The translations under genes and the position numbers were made by a program. Shown here one piece after another: positions 35,556 through 56,800 of a DNA stretch of 64,000 bases; position 1 is the stretch's first letter, and each line of letters begins with the position of its first letter. Below the pieces are notes generated by a model. It saw only the letters and a program-made list of their open reading frames with translations. It did not search any database and was not told the origin of the DNA. This stretch comes from Takifugu bimaculatus. Lineage: Eukaryota; Chordata; Actinopteri; Tetraodontiformes; Tetraodontidae. The stretch is taken from the NCBI GenBank assembly GCA_004026145.2, contig CP034985.2, forward strand, positions 10,925,424-10,989,423, in the 5' to 3' direction.

Positions 35556-36362
35556 ATGATGCTCGATTCCGGTGGAGTCCAAATGGCAACGGCGCTGAAA
35601 CACGCCGCCCTGTGCCTGATGCTGCTGCCCCGGTTCCTGCTGACCGCCGTCATGCTTTGGCTCTTGGATTTCTTGTGCATCAGGAGAAAAGTGCTGCTCC
35701 AAATGGGGCAGCGGCAGAAGAGCCCGGACGACCCGCCGGTGTGCGTCTCGGACTCCAACAGGATGTTTACGCTGGAGTCCCTCGGGGCCGTGTGGTACGG
35801 CCAGAAACTGGACTTTTTCAAATCCGCGCACCTCGGGAGCGCGGCGCCCAACACCGAGGTGATGCTGGTGCAGGAGCGGAGGCAGGTCCGGATCCTGGAC
35901 TGCATGAAAGGGAAGAGGCCGCTCATTCTCAACTTTGGCAGCTGCTCCTGACCGCCGTTCATGACGCGCCTGGCGGCGTTTCAGCGCGTCGTGCGGCAGT
36001 ACGCGGACATTGCGGACTTTTTAGTTGTATATATCGAGGAGGCGCATCCGTCGGACGGCTGGGTGAGCACGGACGCGCCCTATCAGATCCCCAAGCACCG
36101 CTGTCTGGAGGACCGGCTCCGCGCCGCGCAGCTGATGCTGGCCGAGGTGCCGGAGAGCAACGTGGTGGTGGACAACATGGACAACTCCTCCAACGCGGCG
36201 TACGGGGCCTACTTTGAGAGACTTTACATCGTGAGGGACGAGAGAGTGGTGTACCAGGGGGGCAGGGGTCCCGAGGGGTACCGGATCTCGGAGCTGAGGA
36301 GCTGGCTGGAGCAGTACAGGAACGACGTGGCGCGTTCCCAAACAGCGGTGCTGCACGTGTAG
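35556..36362 (+). CDS. dio3: Type 3 iodothyronine deiodinase (selenoprotein), single exon
   Basis: Inactivates thyroid hormone by inner-ring deiodination (T4 to reverse T3, T3 to T2); a membrane-anchored selenoenzyme. The 807-nt reading frame (268 residues) is interrupted only by an in-frame TGA at 35949-35951, residue 132. It sits exactly in the active-site motif FGSCS-Sec-PPF, so it is read as selenocysteine, supported by the SECIS at 36704-36777. An N-terminal anchor is visible (LMLLPRFLLTAVMLWLLDFL), then PDDPPVCVSDSNR, VWYGQKLDFFKSAH, and past Sec the thioredoxin-fold segments VYIEEAHPSDGW, NSSNAAYGAYFERLY and VYQGGRGPEGY. Two in-frame ATGs (35556 and 35559) are equivalent. I kept the first, which follows the TATA box by about 100 bp. 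Teleosts have dio3a and dio3b, and I cannot tell which this is from sequence alone. Automated ORF callers would split the gene in two at the TGA. Confidence 0.97.
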
Positions 36363-36617
36363 AACTGTCGCCGTTCGGCGTCCAACTGGTGCAAGAACCT
36401 CCACAAATGCTGCTACCGGACGTTCACACAATCTCGGTGTTTTTGTTTGTTTGTTTTTGTTTTCCTTCTTCAGGATTTTGGTGGTGAAAGAGCCGAAAGT
36501 CTCTGAGCTCCCGGGCGGGATCCCGACTAGATTCCTGTTTTTGTTGGGGAGGTTTTGGAGAAAAGATCTGAATCTGTTGAACATTTAGTGATCACTCTAT
36601 TTTTCTACAATACTAGT

Positions 36618-36621
<4 letters not shown>

Positions 36622-36673
<52 letters not shown>
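36622..36673 (+). repeat. (TG)n microsatellite in the dio3 3' UTR
   Basis: About 26 TG units followed by a short CG run. It lies between the dio3 stop codon and the SECIS element, ending 31 bp before the SECIS stem. Confidence 0.95.
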
Positions 36674-36676
<3 letters not shown>

Positions 36677-36703
36677 CGCGCGCGTCGGGGCTCATGTCTT
36701 AAT

Positions 36704-36777
36704 CCCGGTGTTTTTGTGAAGTTCGGTTTTTAAAGGGCAAAGTCCAGAAAACCGACACCGATGTTTCCAACACCGGG
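36704..36777 (+). promoter_or_regulatory. dio3: SECIS element (form 2) of dio3
   Basis: An RNA hairpin that recruits SBP2 and the selenocysteine elongation factor. Helix I pairs CCCGGTG (36704-36710) with CACCGGG (36771-36777). The non-Watson-Crick quartet is TGAA (36717-36720) opposite CGAT (36759-36762), giving U-U, G-A, A-G and A-C. Helix II pairs GTTCGGTTTT with AAAACCGACAC with one bulged C. The apical loop carries the obligatory unpaired AAA (36732-36734), followed by a GGGC/GTCC mini-stem, which makes it form 2. The 5' quartet strand starts GTGA rather than the usual ATGA. It is about 340 nt past the stop codon. All parts were paired by eye. Confidence 0.92.
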
Positions 36778-36850
36778 GGCAGGAATCTTCTTCTGACCGA
36801 CCGCCAAACGATGTCATGTCGCTAATCATGTTACTGCCCACGTGGTTTCA

Positions 36851-36856
36851 AATAAA
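36851..36856 (+). terminator. dio3: Poly(A) signal of dio3
   Basis: AATAAA is 74 bp beyond the SECIS. It defines a 3' UTR of about 510 nt and an mRNA of roughly 1.4 kb. Confidence 0.7.
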
Positions 36857-38495
36857 TGTCGGATCACGCACTGATGCGGCTCCTGTCGACTGTTCACAAG
36901 TCCACTCATAAGTTCTGCTCAGAACACACCGGCAGCAGACCATAATAGGGGGGTTAAAATGTCCAAAACAGGCGCTGGAGGCCACATCTGAAACCTGCCC
37001 CCCCCCAAAAAAGTTTGATGAGTTATGGAAAATAAAGAACAATATTAGCCCATTTAGGCTAACTCCTAATGCTGTTTGGGGTAAATACCAGGATTAGCTG
37101 TTGACCCGGCTCTCCATCAGCTCAGGTTCAGCCACCAAACATGTGAGATTAACCAGATTATCCTCAGGGACAAGAACAATTTAATTTCTTTAAATTCATT
37201 CAGACGTATTCAGATGCTGTCATCCTGAAAGGCGGGTTGCAGGGGATCAAAGGAACTACGGAAAAGATCAAAGCAGAACGTCTGCCGTGGCATTTACATA
37301 GGATCCGACTAAAGAAACGGGATCTGGGATGGGTTCCACCTTTGGATCCAGATATTTGTTGTTCCTGATGTCTCCGTCTCCAGTTCCCGGTTTCATGATC
37401 TTCCCCGACGGCTCCCGAACCCGGTGGCGACAGAAACCGTGGTGACATGAACCTCCATCCCGAGGCTTCTTTAAGCATTTTGGACGGCGCCAGATCATAA
37501 GCGCTTTATTTTTTAAATGACTCGGCCGAGAAAGAGACACAATAAACCCCTGTGATCAATCCTGTTGCTTCAAAAAAAAAAAAAAAAGAGAGAGAGAAAG
37601 AAATGAAAGGAGGCTTTTCAGGCGCAGAGCCGTCAGCCGGTCAGGTGGGCCTGAGAGGCCGGCCCATTATGACGGGGCGTCATGGCAACGTGGCCAGCAG
37701 CCTCTCCACCGTGTCAGAAAAGAGCTAAAATGGGAAAATTCAGAACCCTTTTGGGGAGGGAGGCTGTCGCTGCCGGTTCGTGGCACACGTGCGGCGCCCG
37801 GGTCACACCGGTGGGCTCGTGGGGGCGGGAGCGGGCTTCCACGTGCACGCAGGTCTGCTGCTGGGATGGTGGCGTCCTGGGAAGCCGGAACGGACGAGCG
37901 ATCCCAGCACCAGCAACGTGAGCAGATCTGAGGAGAAAACGGTGCGGAGTTTCGGTTCCGAATGACCTCGGAGCGCTTTGCTGCTGCAAACCACAAATCA
38001 AGTCGTCCCGGCGCCGCTGACGTTGCGGAGGAACCAGAAAAGTTCCGGTTGAAGTCCAGTTCCAGGTATTTAATGACCTTTGTGAGCTGAAAACAAAGGA
38101 TTTGGGGAAAAACTCAGCCTGGAATGAGAAGCGGGAACGAGACTGAAACCGTGGGAAAGGACTGGGAACCGACTCCGGAGCAGGGAAGGCGATGGCTATT
38201 GATTCGGTTTGGGCCTCTCCTGTAGGGACAAACAAGAAGCTTCCTCTTATATAACCAGCGGGAATATCGGGGCTAATCTGTTTATGCAGATGGAAAATGG
38301 CGCTGTATCAAAAAGCTCATTGTAAAAAGTCCTCCATCCTCCCAAAAAAACCCAGAAAGAAGGAAACGCTGCTGGCTAATCAATTGGGACGCCGCCGCGC
38401 CGCTTTGCTTTGTGGATTACTGGCTCGCTTGGCGTTTTGATGCGGCACTGTTGCGGTTAGCTTCGCCCAGACTGCCTCCGCGAGGGCAATACAAT

Positions 38496-38620
38496 CAGGC
38501 TAATTAGCATTTTGGCGGGAGCCCGTTTAATCGGTAATCAATGTCAGTCCCATCAGGGGTCATTAAAGTCCCGGCTGTGCACGATGTTTAATCATCTGCT
38601 GTCTGAAATACGACAGGCGC
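38496..38620. promoter_or_regulatory. Candidate conserved non-coding element 3' of dio3
   Basis: CAGGCTAATTAGCATTTT, then TTTAATCGGTAATCAATG, GGTCATTAAAG and GTTTAATCATCTG occur within about 125 bp. The TAAT-core density resembles developmental enhancers. Function is unproven. Confidence 0.25.
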
Positions 38621-41132
38621 GCTTTTGAATTCTCTTTGATAGGCTAACTGCAGGCCCACTGAAGTTTGCTAGCTTGGCTCCACTATGTTCGCTAACCTGT
38701 TGCTAATTGTAAACGTATCCCTGTAAACACACCTCTGGTGTCCCCGCCGCCTCTCCGCAGGACGCCATTGTTTACTGAACTCTAGCCTGTTTTTATTTAT
38801 TTAGATTTTTTTGTAAATTTTTTTTTTTGTAATTTAGCTTCAGGCGCAATAACAACGATATTAGACCAGTCGATCCTGTTGTAATCAACACAATAGCGCT
38901 GCGTTTTAGCATAATATAACCGGTCAGTGGAAGCTCCGTCTGCGGGGGAAGGGGCTGAGAAGCAGAAGGTTCTAGGGAAGCTACCCTTGGTACCCTTGAG
39001 CAAGGTACCAAGCCAGAAATGCTAACATAGAGCCCTACGATGATCTCATCTAGAGGTGCACCCAACCTTTGACACATGTGCAGAGGTCAAGAGGTCAAGA
39101 AGACTAAAAATAACCCATCATATTCCAGAGTTGCAGCTGTATTTGCCCCCCCCCGACACACGCAAACGGAGCTGGGGGGGAGGGGACAGGTGCGACCTTC
39201 GCCTTGCTAGCGACTCTCGAGAGCGCCGCCGTTCACTCATCGGCTCCCTTTCCTGCGGGGCGAGTTAGCGCTGGAGGTGTCTGTTTAGCGCCGCTAGCTG
39301 CAGCGTGGAGCAGAGGGAGGGATCAGAGCCGAAGCGAAGAGTCTCAGGGCGCCGGCGGACGGAACACCTGCTGGCTTCTGCTTATTTTTGGTGCAGACGT
39401 CAGCACAGCAGAGCCCGGGAGTCTGTCGCTCCGTAATCTTCCATCTTTTTTTACCCATTTTTCATCTTACAGCCGCCTCTTGCACACCCGGAGAAACTGG
39501 GAAGCCACGATTTGAGGCTTGGGATGAATCCTCCGTGAGCGGCGGCCGTCCAGACGCTCTGCACGCCTCGCCTCAGCGTGGCGTCTCTATCCCGATGTCA
39601 TGGCAATGCGGTTGCTATGAGATCCATTTATCTGGAGATCTGGCTGCTTGCAGACGGAGGAGCCGCTCGCGACAACAAAGCCTCAACCTTCATTCCTATT
39701 CTGTCCTCCCGACTGTCCAAAAAACAGACCCGGTTGCCGTAAGACGCCCGACAGGGCAGGTTCCGACCCCCCCTCTGGCTGCACGTCTCTCTGCTCGGTG
39801 GGTCCCAGCGTGACGCGCGTCGCTGAACCTTTGACCTGCGGATCCGAGCGGCAGCAGGAATACCGCCTACGCGCTTTTAGGAGATTTGGTTTGCTAATAA
39901 AAAGCCTCCTCGCTCAAATCCGAGACGGAGCGCTCATGGCAGAGAGGGAAGCGGTGGGAGCTTTGGGCGGCGAAGGTCAACGGGGCTGTTCGGCGGGGAG
40001 GGGGGGGGTGCATGTTTTGGAAAAGAGTCCAGAAGAGGGAATGTTTTCACTTATGGAGGCGGAATCCTTTTCCCCCCTGCTAGGAAAATGAGGCGCACCT
40101 GTACGGCAGGAATGAGACGCTGTTGCGGACAGAAGCATCACGTCTTTTATCCCGAGCAACGTCTACGTTTATCAGCGAGCAACGTCAGCCATCTTGAGGA
40201 GGGGTTCGGAGCGTCCCCATCCAGAGGCAGTCGGTTCTGAGGTCTGTGTGGAAGCCCCTTGTTGATCAGCACCAGGCCTGAGTGGTCGTTGCAGGATGAG
40301 ATGTAAACATTGGACACATTCACGCCAGATTAGGCAAATGTAGCTAACGCCTACGCGGCCCGACATGACCGCAGCCCGGCGAGGGCCAGAATACCAACAA
40401 TTCAGCTAATTTTGGACCCTTTAAATTGGTGATTTCACACCTATAAATTGGCACGTAATCCTGTGGGGCTCAGATGACCTACATGCTAACAAAACACAGC
40501 TTCGTTAGCCCACTTTGCTGCTGTCCGTGTTGCGGATCACAAAGTTTGACACCGTAAAACCTCATCGGGTCACATGAGCTTCAAAACATCCCAGTTATAT
40601 TAAACTGGACTAAATCTTAAACCAATTTTAGGGAACAAATGAGTCTGTAAATGGGTTAATAACCTTCCTCTGAGAAATATGTTATGTATATTAAATTAGA
40701 ACATTATATGACTGTTTTGACCCACTGGATGATGCACACAATCGCCATGTTTGTCTCCCCTGACAAAAGTGTGCTTTTAGTCTATTTCCTGAGGTTACAC
40801 AACAACCTGGGACAGATTATCCACGAGGGAAGAAAATCAGTAAAAGAGTAATTCGATCAAGCGATCAACGGCGCGATTAAACGCCTGGCGGCCGGACGCG
40901 GTACTGCAGGAGGACCCAGGCGCGCAACAGTAGTTCCAAACCACATCTGTCGTCATAGGCACGAGGGAAAACCAGCCTTTCGCCTGCAAATGGGACAGAT
41001 TCATGGAAAATAGACACACCTGTGCGTCTCCAGACAGTCAGCCCAGGACACTGCCTCCACACGTCCCAGATCATCTGGCCCGTCCAACAAAGGCCACGTG
41101 TCTGCAGCTGCCCGGGACAATGGCAGGTCATC

Positions 41133-41133
<1 letters not shown>

Positions 41134-41192
<59 letters not shown>
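41134..41192 (+). repeat. (GT)n microsatellite
   Basis: About 29 GT units. Confidence 0.95.
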
Positions 41193-41193
<1 letters not shown>

Positions 41194-41830
41194 TGGGTGG
41201 GTGTCAGGATCACTGCTCCAGTGTTGCCACAATTTTTCTCCCACACGGGAGCACGAGACACTGGAGAAATAAACGAGGCTCTTGATGTGAAGAATTTTAA
41301 ATTGTGCTGTGCTGGTCTATTTTTGTGACACGGAAATGTTCTGGGATTTTCGTGGGCGCTCCCGTTTGTGTCACTTGAACATTAAAAGCTTCGACTGTTC
41401 GGCGACGTCCTTCGCTGCTAAAGGAAACAATAAAATGAAAGATTCAGTAAAAAGGGGATCAAAAAGTGACATTTTGCTGATTAACTAGAGGGGAAAAAAG
41501 GGAAACGGCGTTTAAAAGAGGAGAAACTCAGCAAAAATCACTCAGAGCGGGTTCGGGAAACTCTCGAATGGCCCAGAATCGAACCCATAACCTTCTCACC
41601 GTGTGTCCCCGTGTCCCCAGTCCACTAACTCTTCTCCTTCAGCCCCTCGTCCATCAGTGGAAGAGCCCAAAGGTGTCAGACTCAGCTGGACCTGATCTCC
41701 AGACTGGAACCCCCTCCATCCTCAGGGAGGGGCTCTAGTGAGAGAAGCAGGGCCACAAAAGAGGAGGCACAGCACCCCTGGGGTGCGCCGGTCTGATGAC
41801 TCACTTCCTGGCTCCCTCTGCATCACGTGA

Positions 41831-41867
<37 letters not shown>
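41831..41867 (+). repeat. Compound (CT)n(CA)n microsatellite
   Basis: About ten CT units run directly into about nine CA units. Confidence 0.9.
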
Positions 41868-42123
41868 GTGACACACACGTATCCACGGAGCACTGCAGAT
41901 TAAAGTATCTCGGCGATGAAACACTTAAAATCTGATTGGATGCAGTCACAGCGGGGGAAACTTTTGAGCGCTGTTTCCATGGCGATGGGTTGTGACATCT
42001 GTTGTGATAAGAGCGCCGGTTTTATTTTTCCGGCTGCAGGGAAATCTGACTGTCGGGGGCGACAGAGACGTCAGAGGAGCCGGATCGGAACAGAACCTCA
42101 TCAGCTGCAGGCCGGGGTAGGGT

Positions 42124-42154
<31 letters not shown>

Positions 42155-42453
42155 GAGTGAACCGGAGTGACCTGGCAAGAAAAACAACACTCCGACGCAA
42201 TTTGTTTGCGGGTGACACATGCAGCCCCCAGGATTTCTGCCTGTATAATGAGGCAATAGTTGTTGTGGGAAACAATCTGCACCCTCATTAGAGCCGCCGT
42301 CGGACGATCTGAGGGTGGAATCCAGGCGCATCCATGATCGGGGGGGGGGGTCATCATTCTTAACCATGAAGAGGCAGGGAAATGTAAAAACCCACAGCAG
42401 AGGGTCGTGTGGGTTCAGAGCTGAGCCCAGCAGGGGGGGAGACAGATGCAGGT

Positions 42454-42477
42454 GGGGGGGGGGGGGGGGGGGGGGGG
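42454..42477 (+). repeat. Poly-G tract, 24 G
   Basis: An uninterrupted G-run. A second GT-plus-G run lies at about 42122-42155. Confidence 0.9.
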
Positions 42478-42861
42478 AAACCCGAAGGTGTGATGAATAG
42501 CGCCACCTGCCGGGGCAGAGGTGCCTAAATCGGCTCTGCAGCCTGAACGAATCAGGACACTGGGGGCGTCATTAGATGCTCATGATGGGATGCACGAGTG
42601 GGTGACGGAGGCAGGGAAATGGACCCAGCATGAAACGCAGCCCAACTCGATCACCTTGAGGATCAGACGGATTTCTGATCAGATCTAAAAACTCACCTGG
42701 GTTCCAATTGGATGAGACTGTTCCCGCCTCGTCCAGCAGGGGGCGGCAGAGGCGCGTTTCGGAAACGGCTTCAACACGATTTAGTCAAACTTCGTATTTC
42801 TGGAAAATGACTGAGGCCGAAAACTTAATTTAGCATGAAAATATAAAACTCACATGTTCTC

Positions 42862-42867
42862 TTTATT
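42862..42867 (-). terminator. ppp2r5c: Candidate poly(A) signal of ppp2r5c
   Basis: AATAAA on the minus strand, about 1.27 kb beyond the ppp2r5c stop. The intervening 3' UTR carries poly-C (43648-43664) and G-run tracts. Other signals further left are possible. Confidence 0.35.
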
Positions 42868-43647
42868 TGCTGTTTGTAGATAGTTGTACACCACTAGAGA
42901 TTTGGAGAAAAAAAATCATGAATGTTGACTCTGAACACATCTGGAGATGAAAATAAAACGAGAAATATCAAGATTACTAAGAGGTTTCTTGAAGAAAAAA
43001 AAAAAAATCTTTGTGGTTTCCGGACGCTCGGCTGTACACGTGGGCGTTTGTACAAAATTCTACCGTTCAATAACAGTTAAAAACGTGAATAAAAGTACAT
43101 CGTATGTACAAAACGAAGACGAAGCCATTTAGTCGAGATACTAAAAGTCACTTCAGAGAAATCAAAGCGTCTGAAAATGAAGCGATTATTAAAGCCATCT
43201 CAGGAGGAAGGAAGCTCACCAACGACACACTTTGGGCGAACGTCGTTCTTCAACAAACATAACGGAGAACAACGCGACGGCGGTATTTACAATTTTCCAC
43301 ATTCAGTTGAAACACTGACAAAGAAGGTGGGCTGGAAACCACAAAACACGATCATCTGAGGGGGGGGCGGCGGGTCCAGCGGGGCTCCGAGACGCTCCGC
43401 TCTCGTTCAAGTGTAACCAGGAAGTGCGTCAGCGCTGGAGGGCCGATGCTCAGCGCTCCCGTAGCTCCGGCCTGGACCTGGACGCCACATCTGCTCCAGC
43501 GTCGGTGGAGCCAACACCCGACTATTAAAGGCACTGAAACAAAAGGCTCCTCCTGACCAGACACATCGTCTGGAGGGGAGAAAACAGCCTCCTGCCCCCA
43601 CTTGTCCTCTTATCAACACACAGCGACATCGCCTGCTCCGTCCATAA

Positions 43648-43664
43648 CCCCCCCCCCCCCCCCC
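43648..43664 (+). repeat. Poly-C tract, 17 C
   Basis: A C-run in the presumed ppp2r5c 3' UTR, reading as G on the transcript. Confidence 0.85.
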
Positions 43665-44132
43665 GAATACTTGTAGTTGAGTAGAAGCAAACGAGAGACT
43701 GAAAATAACTCCCAGGAGTGAGACTGTTGGAGGAAGATTGGCACTGGAATACCAGTCTGTGGGGGGGGGGGCATGATTGACACCCCGCGGGAGCCCTGAG
43801 TGACCCTGTCCTGATTCAAAAATGATCACTGGTGGGGGGGGGGGACAGAACTGTGGCCGCACACAGACGGGAAGAATCAGCAGAAATGTCCGTGAAGGGA
43901 GGTGTGCTTGCACCTGAGGGAACGGCCAGAAGGGGGCAGCACGGTCCAATCTGAGAGGACAGGAGAGCGGAGAAGATGCAGGTGTGATGCCGAGGGCGCA
44001 GCCGCTGGTCCAGATGGGTGACAGGGCATTTGGGGGGGGGGGCAACGAGGGTCTGTGTGTTGTGCTTGGCTGAAATGAGTCGCCGGGTGTCTGTGGCTGA
44101 TGGTTTCCGCTGGTTCCAGTGGGTCTCGCTGC

Positions 44133-53045
<8,913 letters not shown>

Positions 53046-53510
53046 CGTACAAACGTCGCCGCCCTTGATCCCCACTCGGATACTCCACAATCAAAACCTT
53101 GACAACTCTCAGGGCACCACACTGTTGGGCGGGGTCGAGCCGTCCTCGGCCTGTGATTGGCTGCCGCCTGTCAGCTGACCACAGCGGCTCAGATTGACAG
53201 GGTGAGCGTTGGGACGACTGGCGCCCCAGCGGCGACAGCTGGGTACTGCAGCATTGATGTTGCCCATTTATTAAGTTAAAATCTGGAGTGATTTAAGAAT
53301 TACGGTAATAGGGTGACGTTTTCTGCGTGGATTATTTGATTATGGACGTTTTTGATCTTGTTGCTTTCGATATTCTTGCAAAAAATGATGGTCCCACTCC
53401 TGTTGACTTCGATTATGGGCCATAACGTTTCAATGCTGCCATCTACTGGTGGTGTTCTGTAATACTGTGAAACCTTACAAAAAACAGGGGCTTTTTTGAC
53501 ATGGTATTAC

Positions 53511-53516
53511 TTTATT
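53511..53516 (-). terminator. hsp90aa1: Poly(A) signal of left hsp90aa1 copy
   Basis: AATAAA on the minus strand, about 290 bp past the stop codon. It lies between the divergent ppp2r5c first exon and hsp90aa1. Confidence 0.6.
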
Positions 53517-53803
53517 CTTAAATTTCAAACCGCAATAGTTCAATATTTTTACACATCAGCACTCAGAACATCAGAATGTCGAATACAAAAACAGACAAAA
53601 CTCCTGATACAAAAGAAACTTTGAAAATAAAGTTCTAAAAGGAATGAATGTGAACTGCATACAGTAAATGCAGGAAGGAACTAAAGTGATCAAGTAAAAC
53701 CATTAATAAGCAAACAGGGTAAAACAGTCCAGGCTCATTTACTGTACAACATAGAACTTTGATTTTTTACTATACGAGCGAGTGTTTGCAAGCATTAACA
53801 GGC

Positions 53804-56800
53804 CTAGTCCACCTCCTCCATCCTGGACGTGTCGTCATCGTCCCCTTCCAGAGGGGGCATGTCCTCAGTGGGAGCAGCTGTGGACTCCTCTGGTGTCACC
53901 TCATCTTCATCAATGCCTGGAGGGACACAAATTAACAAATGAGCTCAAGTTTTAGAGGCATTTTGATCACAAGATTAAGAGGAAATGTGGACTAACCAAG
54001 ACCCAGCTTGATCATTCTGTAGATACGGTTGGAGTGAGTCTGGGGGTCGTCCAGGGTGAATCCTGAGGACAGCAGCGCGGTCTCAAAGAGCAGGATGACC
54101 AGGTCCTTCACAGACTTGTCGTTTTTATCGGCCTCTGCCTTCTGCCTCAGGGTCTCCATTATGGGGTGGTCAGGGTTGATCTCAAGGTGCTTCTTAGCTG
54201 CCATGTAGCCCATGGTGGAGTTGTCCCTCAGAGCCTGGGCCTTCATGATCCGCTCCATGTTCGCCGTCCAGCCGTACGTGCTGGTGACGATGCAACACGG
54301 GGACGACACCAAGCGGTTGGACACTGTGACCTGTCAAGTCGGATGTGTTAGAACTTTCAGGCTTTTTAAAAACGCAGAAAAACGGTCACCTGGCTTCTAG
54401 GGATTTCACAGGCGCTCACCTTTTCCACCTTCTTCTCCAGGATGTCCTTCATGATTTTGCACAGGTTCTCAAACTGAGCCTTCTTCTCCTCCTGCTTCTT
54501 CTTCTCCTCCTCATCCTCAGGCAGCTCCAGGCCCTCCTTAGTCACTGAAACCAGGTTCTTGCCCTCGAACTCCTTCAGCTGCTGGACACAGTACTCGTCG
54601 ATGGGCTCGATCATGTAAATGACCTCCAGGCCTGCTTTACGAAGGCGCTCCACGAAGGCCGAGTTTCGCCACCTGGTCTTTGGTCTCGCCTGATGGACAA
54701 AAGATGCCGCCATCATGCAAAAGGTCAGATTTAGTTTGGGACTTGACGGTCTTGTTTAAGCGAATAGGTGAAGAGCAGGCTCACCAGTGATGTAGTAGAT
54801 GTGCTTCTGGCTGTCTTTCATGCGTGTAACATAGTCCTTCAGAGAGACCATCTCGTCTCCAGATGCTGAGGTGTAGTAGCGCAGCAGCTCAGACAGCTTC
54901 TTTCGGTTCTGAGAGTCCTCGTGGATCCCAAGCTGCAAAGCAAATTAGAATCCAGTTCAGTCAAGAAGTAACTAGTAATAAACTGTCTTGCTTCATCGTT
55001 TAAATGTGGACACTAACCTTGATGTTCTTAGAAAACTGCTCATAGTATTTTTTGTAGTTGTCCTTGTCCTCTGCAAGCTCAGTGAAGAGTTCCAGGCACT
55101 TCTTGACCAGGTTCTTACGGATCACCTTCAGGATCTTGCTCTGCTGCAGCATCTCTCTGGAGATGTTCAGGGGCAGATCCTCAGAGTCCACCACACCCTT
55201 AATGAAATCTGGTTTAAAAGGAAAGAAAAGAAGATGAGACTTTTATTTGAATTCAGGGAATAAAGTGTTGACTCCACGCTCGAATACTCACTGAGGTACT
55301 CTGGGATGAGCTCCTCACAGTTGTCCATGATGAAGACCCTCCGCACATACAGCTTGATGTTGTTCTTCTTTTTCTTATTCTCGAAAAGGTCAAATGGGGC
55401 GCGGCGAGGGACGAAGAGCAGGGCACGGAATTCCAGCTGACCTTCGACTGAAAAGTGCTGTGAAAGATAGAAAAAAAAGAGTCTATGTAATGGAAAAGCA
55501 TTTCATTTGCCCTCATTTTAACATACAAGACATCACCCAACTAGAATTGATGCCACTTTCATAGATCAAAAACACACTCGGATGTCTCACTACGAGGGTT
55601 AAACAGCGTTAACTCACCTTGACAGCCAGGTGGTCCTCCCAGTCATTGGTAAGACTCTTGTAGAACTCTCCATACTCCTCGTTGCTGATGTCATCTGGGT
55701 TACGGGTCCACAGGGGTTTGGTCTTGTTCAGCTCCTCCTGGTCGATGTACTTCTCCTTGATCTTCTTCTTCTTCTTCTTGTCACCAGATTTGTCCTGGTC
55801 CTGCTCCTCATCCGACCCAACGTCCTCGATCTCCGGCTTGTCATCCTTCTCTTCTTCATCTTTATCCTTTTCCTTCTCTTCCTCCTCTGCCTCGTCGTCG
55901 CTCACCTCCTTGTCACGCTCTTTTTCCACCTGAATAAAAACACGTGCTGTTAATTCCTTTCGATTCAGCTCCATCCGGTTCGCTTTCTGTAGACCAGAGT
56001 GAACTTACAAAGAGTGTGATGGGATAGCCAATGAACTGCGAGTGCTTCTTCACAATCTCTTTGACTCTTCGCTCCTCCAGGTATTCTATCTGGTCTTCCT
56101 TTAAGTGCAAGATGACTTTGGTGCCGCGACCAATAGGCTCAGCTGCAAAAACAAGAGTCGGGTCAACACATCCCTCCACCTCCAATAAACACAGCCCAAC
56201 AGCATCACATCACTCACAGTTGTCCACTCTGACATGTGAACGAGCCTCCGGCTGATGACTCCCAGGCGTACTGCTCGTCATCGTTGTGCTTTGTGATGAC
56301 TGTCACCTTCTCGGCCACGAGGTAGGCGGAGTAGAAACCCACTCCGAACTGACCGATCATGGAGATGTCGGCCCCAGCCTGCAGAGCCTCCATGAAGGCC
56401 TTGGTGCCAGACTTGGCGATGGTGCCCAGGTTGTTGATCAGGTCGGCCTTGGTCATGCCGATACCCGTGTCGATCAGCGTCAGGGTGCGATCCTCCTTGT
56501 TGGGCTTCACCTCAATTTTGAGGTCTTTGCCGCTGTCCAGCTTGGAAGGGTCAGTGAGGCTCTCATACCGGATTTTGTCGAGTGCCTGGAGGAAACCCCA
56601 TTGTCTTTCATCTTAACCACTATAATGTAATAGTCACAACACATACCAACCCAACACAATTTTAGACTTTGAAATGAAAAACTCACATCTGAAGAGTTGG
56701 AGATCAACTCCCTCAGAAAGATCTCTTTGTTTGAATAGAAAGTGTTGATTATCAAGGACATCAACTGAGCAATCTCAGCCTGGAATGCAAAGGTCTCGGT

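Larger units (their letters stand above)
36870..42861. other. Non-coding interval between dio3 and ppp2r5c
   Basis: The two genes converge on this stretch, and no exon is supported on either strand. It contains GC-rich ORF-bearing patches without conserved content, a homeodomain-motif block near 38490-38620, and CA/GT and poly-G repeats listed separately. A short piece near 41571-41640 (AATCGAACCCATAACCTTC) resembles the tail of a common fish interspersed repeat. Confidence 0.45.

Noticed and set aside
35013..35831. Minus-strand 272-residue ORF opposite dio3 as a dio3 antisense gene
   Set aside because: A low-complexity shadow ORF in GC-rich DNA without splice sites or family resemblance. 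Antisense transcription may exist but is not supported here.
35949..35951. TGA as the stop codon of a truncated deiodinase, with a second ORF downstream
   Set aside because: It is at the selenocysteine position of the active site, the downstream frame continues the same protein, and a SECIS is present.
36479..36590. First-pass SECIS candidates near GGTGAAAGAGCC and AGTGATCACT
   Set aside because: Neither gives a helix of sufficient length with a tandem G-A quartet and unpaired apical adenines. The 36704-36777 hairpin satisfies all requirements.
41571..41640. Possible tRNA gene on the minus strand (GGTTCGATTC motif)
   Set aside because: Only a T-arm-like stretch is present, with no acceptor, D or anticodon arms. 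More likely a fragment of a dispersed fish repeat.
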